From assembly GCA_032209605.1 (NCBI GenBank), contig JASFXZ010000033.1, forward strand, positions 3,961,001 through 4,025,000: a stretch of DNA of 64,000 bases. The letters are read 5' to 3'. Position 1 is the stretch's first letter. The number at the start of each line of letters is the position of its first letter. Of this stretch, positions 57,201 through 64,000 are shown piece after piece. Position numbers and translations under genes: made by a program. Source of the DNA: Mactromeris polynyma. Lineage: Eukaryota; Mollusca; Bivalvia; Venerida; Mactridae. The notes below the pieces were generated by a model, which did no database searches, had not been told where the DNA came from, and saw only the letters and a list, made by a program, of their open reading frames with translations.

Positions 57201-59227
57201 TCATTAATACTTCCTTCTTTTTCAGAACCAGAAGTTCACAACAAGGTCCGGTAGCTAGTAAGATTCAGAGCGCACCGATCGGCGAGATGTCGATAAATAA
57301 TGGCGAGGATTCGGTTCAGGCTTCCAGTGAAAGCTTCTGGGAGGTGGGAAAATACGTGAGAACAGTGAATAGAATTGATAATGGATATAAACTTTGCAGC
57401 AGCCTAAAGCAATTGATTACCTCTCGAGCAGAAATTGAGAAAAACTATGCTAAACAATTAACTCAGTGGACAAAGAAATGGAATGATTTCCTGGACAAAG
57501 GTAAGTTGTGTGGTGGTGTGAAGTTAGATGAAAGCTGCCTATAATTCCTTGACTATATTATGGTCAATCCATACCAATGTGTTGTATATTGACTAATTGA
57601 TGGTCTGCATCTATATTGCCAGTTTTAAGCATTGCAGTTATGTTACTTTGCCGTTAGGTTATAATTAACAAATTGTTTGTTTGGCTTAACTGTTCTTACC
57701 CATGGAAATGGCCCCTAGTCAACACATTCTTTTAAAGGGTATGAGTGGATTATTTAGCAGCGTATTAACACTAGAATGACCATAAAAAAATATATAAAAT
57801 CACTACCTACCTATTCCCCCCCAAACTTGCTGGGTAGGATTATGCCAGGCAAACAACTTTTAAGAACAGCTTTATAAGGATATGATGATTTAGCAAAGAT
57901 AGTAAAAATGCGTGTTTGTGCAAAATTGAGCAGTGAATACATCCAAATCTTGGAAACAGCAATAATTGACAGCTAAGACAGAAATCAGATTGTCAGTTAT
58001 AAGAAGATCTTATACATGTTATGATTGTATTTTGTTACAAGAGACGTATATTTGTAGGACCGGAGTATGGAACTACACAAGCAGCATGGCGAGGGACGCT
58101 GGAGGAGGCCGACAAATTGTCAGATTTACACAATGAGGTCGGCGACAAACTTGTAAATAATGTTACAGTGTCAATCAAACAATGGCAGAAAGAGAGTTAT
58201 CACAAATCCATGATGCACTTCAAAGAAACAAAGGAACTAGAGGACCAGTTTAAGAAGGTATGACCTAGAAAAAGTTTTGTGGTACTATCACACAGGGACT
58301 CCGGGGGGGGGGGGGGGGGGCACACCCTGCAGTAGCTCACCTGAAATCTGCCAAGCATATGTTTGACAATGACATTGAAAGCTTTCAGTATTATTTCTTC
58401 AGACATGCTTACAAACATAAGTGCAGTATAGTTGTTACCAAGCTGAAGGCATGGTAGTCGAGGAGTGGAGTGCATGACTCCTCATCTGAAGGTCACAGGT
58501 TCTAATCTTGCCACAGGTTAAGTTTAACAGCTAAGTTCACAACCCCTCAATTAGACAAGAATGCTGGTTAGTAACCCAGGAAACAGTCATCGGGAATGAT
58601 TTATAAAAGTTTTGAAAACTTGCATCACAAGTGAAAAAATAGGAAGTTTACACAAAACGAAAGGAATGGATTATAGACTAAACACTCCTTACTTGTCGTA
58701 ACGTATCACAAAGCTATGAAGTACCAAAATTTGACAATGATAAAACATCTGTATGCAAGACGTTTATTTGCTTTTATAATTGACTAACAGTGACAGTGTT
58801 TTAAATGTGCGCTGGTACTACGTCATTTGGTCATCAAATGTTGCAGTCAGGTCTGCAGGAATCTAAGGAAGTTTAAATAATTCTCCTCCAAAATTGAAGT
58901 AGTGGATTTTGTATTCGATGTCATTGGCTTTGTTGATTATGTTTAATCTTTATGGTTGGAAACATTTTGTTTACCTACAACATGTGGTGCCCAGTGGTCA
59001 TGTAGACAGTATATTTGCAAGCAAACATGTCTTCTTGAATATACTGTGCATGCTTTCATATTTGTTACTGTGCTTTTTGTTTGATATAGGTTCAGAAACC
59101 CTGGGAGAAGAAGTTAAACAAGGTATTGTTGGCGAAGAAGGATTACCATGCAGCATGTAGAAACGAAAAAAGCACAGCAAATCAAGAAAACAACGCACGT
59201 GCGGACACTGCCATGTCCTCAGATCAG
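33286..59227 (+). CDS. PACSIN: PACSIN/syndapin F-BAR protein, partial (runs off the right edge)
   Basis: PACSINs bind and curve membranes through an N-terminal F-BAR domain and recruit dynamin and N-WASP through a C-terminal SH3. F-BAR exons are 57226-57500, 58058-58257 and 59090-59227, in phase with GT-AG borders. Diagnostic blocks are SESFWEVGKYVRTVNRIDNG, LITSRAEIEKNYAKQLTQW, KGPEYGTTQAAWRGTLEEAD, SIKQWQKESYHKSM, FKETKELE and KPWEKKL. A candidate first exon, 33286-33323 (MASIIRRLSNAE then a split Arg codon, donor AG|GTGAGT), joins exactly in phase and adds 33 residues before the conventional start at 57287 (MSINNGED…). That exon is inferred; the F-BAR exons are secure. The later F-BAR, NPF and SH3 exons are not in the window. 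The visible part is 217 aa, or 184 from 57287. Confidence 0.85.
33353..33513. mobile_element. MITE with CAGGGTTCT inverted ends
   Basis: Begins CAGGGTTCTAACTAGACCCC and ends in the reverse complement of CAGGGTTCTCACTAGGATTT, giving 16-base inverted ends around 161 bases. It contains GGACTCCTATT twice. The same element, right-truncated, is at 38249-38322. No clear target duplication was seen. The ends suggest a hAT-like origin. Confidence 0.65.
34057..34075 (+). repeat. Poly-C run (19 bases)
   Basis: An uninterrupted cytosine tract beside MITE sequence; its length is likely to be uncertain in any assembly. Confidence 0.9.
34134..34255. mobile_element. CAGGGGTTCC MITE, truncated copy
   Basis: TCTCTAAATTATAGGTA, TATAAAATGGT, AAATGACCC(C/T)GAGATT and AGCACTTAGTGGAACCCCTG match the right two thirds of the element at 35865-36040. 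Confidence 0.6.
34988..35215 (+). mobile_element. tRNA-derived SINE
   Basis: TAGCTAGTGGTAAAGTGGTAG is a plausible tRNA head and A box, and GTGGGTTCGATCCTCG a near-perfect B box 40 bases on. Position and spacing fit a tRNA-derived SINE head. The rest of the cloverleaf is not convincing, so it is not called a tRNA gene. Confidence 0.6.
35865..36040. mobile_element. MITE with CAGGGGTTCC inverted ends
   Basis: A 176-base element starting CAGGGGTTCCATTTGACCC and ending in the reverse complement of CAGGGGATTCCACTCGGTGC. It is internally matched by 34134-34255. No clear target duplication was found; ends of this type are usual for hAT-related MITEs. Confidence 0.65.
36041..37419. other. PACSIN intron 1 (inferred), no feature
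   Basis: AT-rich sequence with no recognised coding frame, tandem array or element. Confidence 0.45.
37420..37605 (+). mobile_element. SINE-type repeat, diverged copy 2
   Basis: GCGGGTCCAACTCCCATCC is a decayed B box. The body shows GAGGAAGCCGCCCAGCTGGC, TACCCAGGTGTC, TACCTGGAATAGTC-like sequence and CCCTGACTGTTCATGTGACA. Same family as 30690-30885 and 38325-38515. Confidence 0.6.
38232..38248 (+). repeat. Poly-G run (17 bases)
   Basis: An uninterrupted guanine tract abutting the truncated MITE copy at 38249; it probably replaced the CAGGG start of that copy. Confidence 0.9.
38249..38322. mobile_element. CAGGGTTCT MITE, truncated copy
   Basis: TTCTCACTAGACTCCTAATT, TTTTGGACTCCTATTTTTCC and CTTCTGTTTCCTGG match the left half of the element at 33353-33513. 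Confidence 0.65.
38325..38515 (+). mobile_element. SINE-type repeat, diverged copy 3
   Basis: AATGAGGAAGCCATCCAGCT, CTACCCACGTGTCTGCCTGG, GGTCTTCCCTCACCC and TAGCTGGAATAGTC, then GTGGCTTAAAGCTTGA, match the copies at 30690 and 37420. It immediately follows the truncated MITE. Confidence 0.6.
39441..39746 (+). repeat. 19-bp minisatellite, about 16 units
   Basis: GCGTACCTGAGGTCTGATG repeats head to tail with very few substitutions (GCCTACC, GTGTACC, TACATGAGG variants). The frame open on the minus strand is a by-product: three units of 19 bases give 57 bases, a multiple of three. Confidence 0.96.
39747..41690. other. PACSIN intron 1 (inferred), no feature
   Basis: No coding frame or element was recognised; a 19-base direct duplication (CGTTCGTTTATCATATTTA) lies at 41448-41485. 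Confidence 0.45.
41691..41856. mobile_element. pogo/Tigger-like MITE 1
   Basis: A 166-base element starting TTGTAAAACCTCACTTAAAG and ending in the reverse complement of CAGTAAAACTTCAATAATGA. Both ends abut TA, as expected for Tc1/mariner-superfamily insertions. It is internally rich in AAGACCAC(C/T) phrases. Confidence 0.7.
42314..42484. mobile_element. pogo/Tigger-like MITE 2
   Basis: A 171-base element starting CTGTGCATCCCCTCTAGAGC and ending in the reverse complement of CAGTGAAACCTCTCCAGAAC, flanked by TA on both sides. It contains repeated CCTCT(C/T)(T/G)GGAGCAACAACC phrases. A related fragment may be present at 56755-56850. Confidence 0.68.
42485..43766. other. PACSIN intron 1 (inferred), no feature
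   Basis: No coding frame, array or element was recognised. Confidence 0.4.
43767..43855 (+). repeat. 25-bp tandem repeat, 3.5 units
   Basis: TTGGCCAGGCAAAAATGCAT followed by CTCAA begins at 43767, 43792, 43817 and 43842 with almost no change. A decayed further unit may follow near 43885. Confidence 0.92.
43867..46430. other. PACSIN intron 1 (inferred), no feature
   Basis: AT-rich sequence with a ten-base C run near 45352; no coding frame or element was recognised. Confidence 0.4.
46431..46580 (+). mobile_element. tRNA-headed SINE
   Basis: GTGGTCGAGGGGTAGAGTGC (A-box region) and GAGTTTGAATCACACC (B-box region) are followed by GGGGCAAGTACTGGTTATAG. The same order is seen at 51195, 56997 and 58447. 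Confidence 0.62.
46581..50030. other. PACSIN intron 1 (inferred), no feature
   Basis: No supported coding frame. 48200-48290 has several overlapping ATTCATGAA palindromes, and 49551-49565 is a T run. Confidence 0.4.
50031..50090 (+). repeat. 15-bp tandem repeat, four units
   Basis: GTCATTGGTTGCCCT is repeated; the fourth unit has GTCGTTGGTTGCTC. Confidence 0.9.
50171..50576 (+). repeat. 58-bp tandem array, seven nearly identical units
   Basis: Units starting GATGCTTCAAACCATGGCAT begin at 50171, 50229, 50287, 50345, 50403, 50461 and 50519. Five are identical by eye; the only changes are at the final GGATCGT/GGATTGT/GGATTTT junctions. Such homogeneity implies recent expansion or gene-conversion-like turnover. 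Confidence 0.97.
51195..51375 (+). mobile_element. tRNA-headed SINE
   Basis: GAGGTCAAGGGGTAGAATGC and CGTGGGTTCAAATCTTG are good A- and B-box regions. The tail has ATTACTGGTTAGTTTCCCTGG and GCAGTCATCAAGAATGAC, which is closely matched by 58560-58605. It is the best-preserved copy of the family here. Confidence 0.7.
51715..51972 (+). repeat. Tandem duplication of 132 bases
   Basis: TGTTTCACACATTCCTCT… through …TGGTATAAAAATG is present twice (51715 and 51847), with a few substitutions and small TA-run length differences. Confidence 0.93.
52414..52592. mobile_element. pogo/Tigger-like MITE 3
   Basis: A 179-base element starting CAGTTGGACCTCCTGCATTC and ending in the reverse complement of CAGTCTGACCTCGTTCATTC. 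It is flanked by TA (52412-52413 and 52593-52594). The 22-base inverted ends match at about 18 positions, the best of the three MITEs. Confidence 0.8.
52593..55768. other. PACSIN intron 1 (inferred), no feature
   Basis: An open frame at 52650-53075 (141 codons) has a hydrophobic, low-complexity composition, no domain and no splice context, so it is not called. No other element was recognised. Confidence 0.4.
55769..55890 (+). repeat. Tandem duplication of 61 bases
   Basis: CTGCTAGTCCGCTAGTATCA … CAGGCTAGTGGGTTACC occurs twice (55769 and 55830) with one substitution in the GGGC(T/C)TCAGG part. Confidence 0.95.
56921..57205 (+). mobile_element. tRNA-headed SINE with tandemly amplified head
   Basis: A 38-base unit (TGCTTCTGATCTGAAAGTGG followed by TCGCAGGGTAAAGCACCT) starts at 56921, 56959, 56997 and, truncated, 57035. 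The last runs into CATGGGTTTGAACTGTACC (B box), GGTGCAAGTACTGGTTAGGT and CCAGGAAGCAGG, the SINE tail shared with 46431, 51195 and 58447. It ends about 20 bases before the splice acceptor of the first F-BAR exon. Confidence 0.65.
58303..58320 (+). repeat. Poly-G run (18 bases)
   Basis: An uninterrupted guanine tract 45 bases after the donor of the second F-BAR exon; its exact length is likely to be uncertain. Confidence 0.9.
58447..58620 (+). mobile_element. tRNA-headed SINE in a PACSIN intron
   Basis: CATGGTAGTCGAGGAGTGGA and GGTCACAGGTTCTAATCTTG are the A- and B-box regions. The tail has AATGCTGGTTAGTAACCCAG and AACAGTCATCGGGAATGATT. Same family as 51195-51375. Confidence 0.68.
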
Positions 59228-62080
59228 GTACTTCGTCTTTGTCGTGTTTGTGAACCTAACTAGAAATATTCGAGGGTTTTTGGCAAAACTATTGTAAAGG
59301 CTTCTTGAGTTGTATTCTTTTTTTGCCCAACCTTCGGTATCGTAAGTTTAGATAATGTGTTATTATGTGAAGGATTTGTTTTGGGTTTCCTTATAGTTTG
59401 AATTGTAGAGTAAACATTATTCAGTCTTAAAATCTGTGTAATGTTTTATCTAGCGCAGTACAGCATTCATTTGATGGATTTTTTTTGTATCCAATGCCTG
59501 CCTAAGTATAGTCTTGATTTGAAATTTATACTTCAGTAAATGCATAGGAAGTTTTTGCTTTTTTGCCTTGATTCGAGATCTGTTTGCCGCAATTTGAATT
59601 GTAAATTCACTGTTTAGCTGTTTTAGTGTGAAAAGTGTGAATAGAAGATGCAATTTTATTTCATGAGAAAATCTCTTAAGTAACTGAAAACGTTTGGTAG
59701 GATTTACTGCCATTCAGTAGTTTCGATAAAAACTTCAATGAAACAATTTAAGAAGACGCTGATGAGGATAAATTTAACAGTGTAGCACTATTGGAAATCA
59801 ATTTCGGTGTATTTTATGGGTTAGTGAAAAATGAGGCTATGTCATGGTAACTCAGTTCTTTGTAACGCAAAACTAGGTCAAAGTTTGTCATTTTATATCG
59901 ACTTTTATCTAATTAGTAATGGCAGAAGTCGTGCCGTGAGATTTATTAGGGGTTAGAATTTTCTCAAGTTCATTTGTTTTGGACAGAAAAAAGTAAGAAA
60001 AAGCTGGGTTTATGTTGATCAGTTGTATGTAAAACAATTGCAATCCTGTTTTTTTAGGGTGTTTGCGGTGTCCTAGAATTTTTTTCATACTTTACTTTTT
60101 TGGTCGGAAGCATTCTTTCCCCTGCTGTTCGCGCTCAAAAAATTTGACAATTACAGACATGGCTTATTCCTGTCTATCAGTGCTTCTATAGTTTATAGAC
60201 TTTCAGATTTAAAGCAATTTTTGTTTAATTTAATGACAGTTATCTGTGTACTTTATGTTTCTTCTGTTTTTTGATAGATTTCAATATTTGCTATGTTGCC
60301 ATGGTTACTTTCTATAACATATATGATCAGTAGTTTAATCAATGATCTGCATTTTCTCGACAATAAGTATTGGCTGATTTAAACATTATTTTGTTTCCCC
60401 ACCTTATTACACTTTTCATTTTGGTGCATATGTAAAACATAAAAAGCATAAAAAGCATATGTAAAACATAAAAAGTCATTTGTTGTAAAAATTAACTATG
60501 GATAATATCATGTTATTTTAGAAACTGTTTTCTAACTAGAAATCTACCAGTTACCAACAGTTCACTGACTAATAATAGCTTATACTAATATTGTTTTGCT
60601 TTCATTTTGCACTCGGGGGTGGGGGACAAAAAAGAAATTAGCTGACTCAGCACAAATTTAAGGGATGATTTTAGTATTTTTTAGCAGATTTTGGGTGGGG
60701 AAACAAATAATGGTTTAAGCTTGGCCTCACAATAAAACTATTACTATGTTAGAGTCTAGAGAAAGTGATTTATCTTGGAATAAGTACAGTAGAGAAATGA
60801 AAATGAATAATACGACATTGTACATACTTTGTATCCTATTTATTGTAGATTGTGCCAGATACGGGCTCAACGCGGGTAATGCATTGAGAAAAATGTTCAT
60901 GTAATCTAATTAAGTGCAATTTCTAATATTGGTTGCTATTGATTGTTCACGCCTTTGCTATTAAGACGTTTGTTTTGTAGACCGTTCTAGTTGTTATATC
61001 GGAGACTTTGTGTCTCTACTCAGTCCTGCATGATTTGGTATAAATCACATCCAATAGAATAGTTGTAGACAAATTTGTCCGGCCCCTTATTTAGTCCCTA
61101 GTGCAAGTTTTCAAAATTTACAGCCTCCCACTCCATCTGGCCCTTAACCATTTGTAGATTACCATTAGCCCATAACATTGATATTGCATGGTATTGTCAC
61201 ACCCCAAATGTTAAATATCGAAAATGTTTTGACCCTGTTAATTTTGTGATATTCTCTTTTTATGCCATATCTCTCATTCGATAATTTGGACTTGGCAGAT
61301 TTCTAAATTCAACTCATTCTGTGATATTCACTCTGCTCCTGTGGCCTGTGTGATTTTGCTTTCAGATCGTTAAAAATTACATAGCTTTCTGTTTTCAACC
61401 TATACCATTACAATTTGTAATTTCAAAAGTTCGAAAAAAAATTTGATCAAAGAGTGAAGAAGTTGAATCAAATTATCTGCCCTTGTTGAAATCTTTGCGT
61501 ATAGTCTTGAAGGAGATTAATTGCTTGCGTTACATGCGAATGTTTCTGTCGAATGGGCTTGATTGCTTTTTGCCAGCTCTGTGTTATGTTACACATAGAA
61601 TGAATTTACACAATGTTTGGTATGACCACAATTTGTTCATGTTCTGATTTTATATTTACTACTAATATAACACTTGTTATTACTACATATATTCATCCAT
61701 TTTATTGTTGATTGATATTTGTATGTTTGTTCATGAGTCTGTCTGTTTAAGATTGGGGTCTGTTGACCTCTTGTTTATTCATTACGTAACATTCTTTGAG
61801 CACTTACTTCTGATTACATCCATTTTATCAAAAATTTGATCTTCCATGTAACGCAAAGTTGGGTCTGGAAAAATCTTGGTTTACGAGATTTATTTTTCTA
61901 CAGGTTGTTGTAAGCCTGGTTGCAGACTTCACGAATGTTATGGGTCTGTCTAACATGGTCCTGAACCCAATGTCTGCCAAGTTTACAAGCTACCATGCAT
62001 TCAAGACCAGTAAATGTTTCCCAAATTTCATATTGTCAGACAATAAATGTAAGTTTCTCTGACCGAGTGTCGGACTGTCG
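59228..62080. other. PACSIN: PACSIN intron (partial), no feature
   Basis: No further F-BAR exon was recognised. A frame at 61859-62062 begins after an acceptor-like CTACAG, but its peptide does not resemble the expected F-BAR continuation. Confidence 0.45.
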
Positions 62081-62384
62081 GTGAAGCAATGTCGGGAAGG
62101 CTGTGGGTACCAACCTGGCTGTTGCAGTTAGTGAAGCAATGTCGGGAAGGCTGTGGGTACCAACCTGGCTGTTGCAGTTAGTGAAGCAATGTCGGGAAGG
62201 CTGTGGGTACCAACCTGGCTGTTGCAGTTAGTGAAGCAATGTCGGGAAGGCTGTGGGTACCGACCTAGATGTTGCAGTTAGTGAAGCAATGTTGGGAAGG
62301 CTGTGGGTACCGACCTAGATGTTGCAGTTAGTGAAGCAATGTCGGGAAGGCAGTGGGTACCAACCTGGCTGTTGCAGTTAGTGA
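62081..62384 (+). repeat. 50-bp tandem array, six units
   Basis: GTGAAGCAATGTCGGGAAGG … GTTGCAGTTA repeats every 50 bases from 62081. Units 4 and 5 carry CGACCTAGAT instead of CAACCTGGCT, and unit 6 has GGCAGTGGG. Confidence 0.97.
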
Positions 62385-64000
62385 CTTATATCTCATCTGA
62401 TGTTTGCAGAGAATAACTGAAATGAATTCAGGACAATCTGTTTTTTTCATAGGATGTGTTCGGATGGATTAGTATAAAGGGGTTACACTGTTAGATATAA
62501 ACTTGCTCTAAAAAGGCAGAGTTATGTCTAATATCCCCTGTTCTATTAGGGCGAGTAATTTCAAAAGTTTGCCGCTGGTATTTGAAATATAGGCACTGAT
62601 TTTGTTGATGTTGATATATTGTTTGTCAGTTTACAAAAGTCCGATGTTTACCTTTAAATCTCAGCAATCTTGATGTTTGTTATTGTTGTTGTTGATGAAT
62701 CAAAGACAAGAAACACCAGTCGTGAAATTTATGGTGACAATGCTGATTTAATGCATTACTTGTCATTCATTGACACTTGTTTTTTAATTGCATTTATTTA
62801 TTGTGAATTAATCCAAGACATTGAATCAAATATTAAAACTAAATAGCTTGGAGACTCTAAACATTATTATGAATCGATTTTAATTAACACAAGGAATATT
62901 AAAGCATAAATCAACAGTTTAATGCATTGTTTGTGATAATTTAAATGCATGCAAAGAAATGATGAACGTGTAGAGAATAGTTGCATTCTTCAATCTAATT
63001 TGTGGTTTTATAATGCACGGTACAATTCATGCAAGATGTTGCATTGGCTTTGTGTATGTGGCTTTATTTTGCTACGGTTTGGTGGTCTATCAACATAGAA
63101 GACAATAACTTGGTATTATTGTTCATGACAATCTCCTGGTCTTTTGTGAGACAACTTCGTACAGAAAACATTGACTTGGTATTGTTTATTTATTGAGTGA
63201 GAAAAAAACCCGAGACAGGCTGTTGTCAATATTTTGTATTGAAGTATTGTACTGTTTTGATATGGTTGCGTAAAAAATCTTTTCTAGAGTGGGTTTTTTC
63301 GTCTTGGGAAATTAAATGAGACCGTAAGATGGCTGTATGCAGAGGCCTGTTTGTTGAGATTGCAAGCAAGAGACGGGAATATGTTTTGAAAAAACTTATT
63401 TGTTACGATGATTGGTTTGTTGTCTAAAATAATGTTTGTCAAGTCTACAGTGGAAATCATAATATTCTGACAACCTGTCTGTAACAGAATGAAGTTTTTA
63501 TGAGATTGTCTGATTTATTTGAATACCAGTCTGTTTTATTATTTATTGATATATTGGAATACCAGTCTACTTTGTATTTTTCTTTTGGCTGCTTTTTCCG
63601 ATTGGCTGTAATTTAAATGATGTTTTCATGATTTGTGTCAATTCCTTCCTATATTTACCACGTTGATGGAAACTGTACGTAACATCAAGCATATGCTTTA
63701 CTAGGTATTCAGAACATTCAGAATTTTTGGATTCATTTTGTTTACTTGTTTCATCAGGATATACATTAGATCTTGTCAATATTAAAAGTTTTCTTATTTG
63801 TGTTACAGGCTATCGTGGCCATTCATAAGCCTCGTTACGCATGTTACGTCATTTCTGCCTGATTCATAAGTTATGATTCAAAATTGTGATAAAATCTCAT
63901 CAGCGCTCTACTTCAACTTGGCACAAGTCCAGCTGTATGGCTGTTTCCGGTTTTGGAATCTGACATCAATTATTCAATTTTATATTGAACATAGAAGCTG
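62385..64000. other. PACSIN: PACSIN intron (partial), no feature
   Basis: AT-rich sequence to the window edge, with no recognised exon or element. Confidence 0.4.

Noticed and set aside
61859..62062. Possible next PACSIN exon after an acceptor-like CTACAG
   Set aside because: The peptide (VVSLVADFTNVMGLS…) does not resemble the expected F-BAR continuation and runs into the 50-bp array.

Overview
The window looks like nuclear DNA of an invertebrate animal, most likely a bivalve mollusc. Genes are split by GT-AG introns, the background is AT-rich, and coding sequence is sparse. The host call rests on gene content (eL32, an ISOC2-like hydrolase, hexose-6-phosphate dehydrogenase, a PACSIN/syndapin F-BAR protein) and on SINE, MITE, mariner, LINE and MULE-like remnants of the kind I recall from bivalve genomes. 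The species cannot be named from sequence alone.

Layout. 1-2.5 kb is a foldback-like cluster of a GGACACTTCGGACCAT repeat in inverted orientation, interrupted by a SINE with an apparent 14-bp target duplication. 4.4-9.5 kb holds RPL32 (+), three coding exons and a possible distant TOP-type leader exon. 12-14.9 kb holds an ISOC2-like gene (-), four coding exons and 203 aa. 15-21.4 kb is a graveyard of mobile elements: an SGNH-hydrolase-like scrap, a MULE-type transposase remnant, a LINE 3' end, a degenerate array built on GGCGCCGTGTTTTC, a 'CACTTCGACCC' minisatellite and a nearly terminus-complete but internally deleted mariner. 21.6-25.4 kb holds H6PD (+), three coding exons and 780 aa, with a good TATA box. 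25.7-26.5 kb has a LINE scrap and a possible orphan last exon of a sulfotransferase. 27-29.1 kb has diverged dimers and a 1.27-kb array of a 31-bp minisatellite.

From 33.3 kb to the right edge the window is probably occupied by one gene, a PACSIN/syndapin orthologue (+). A candidate first coding exon at 33286-33323 joins in the right phase across about 24 kb to F-BAR exons at 57226-57500, 58058-58257 and 59090-59227; the rest lies beyond the window. The large intron carries minisatellites (19, 25, 58, 132 and 61 bp units), three MITEs with TA target duplications, two other MITE families and several tRNA-headed SINEs. Another 50-bp array (six copies) lies in the intron after the last visible exon.

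The four genes have unrelated jobs: translation, cysteine hydrolase metabolism, ER NADPH supply, and membrane curvature/endocytosis. They do not form a functional cluster. I see no operon, CRISPR array, bacterial-type system or intact selfish coding element. The observations most worth following are the foldback cluster, the N-terminally extended PACSIN start, the orphan sulfotransferase-like exon and the CpG-rich short ORF next to the GGCGCCGTGTTTTC array.
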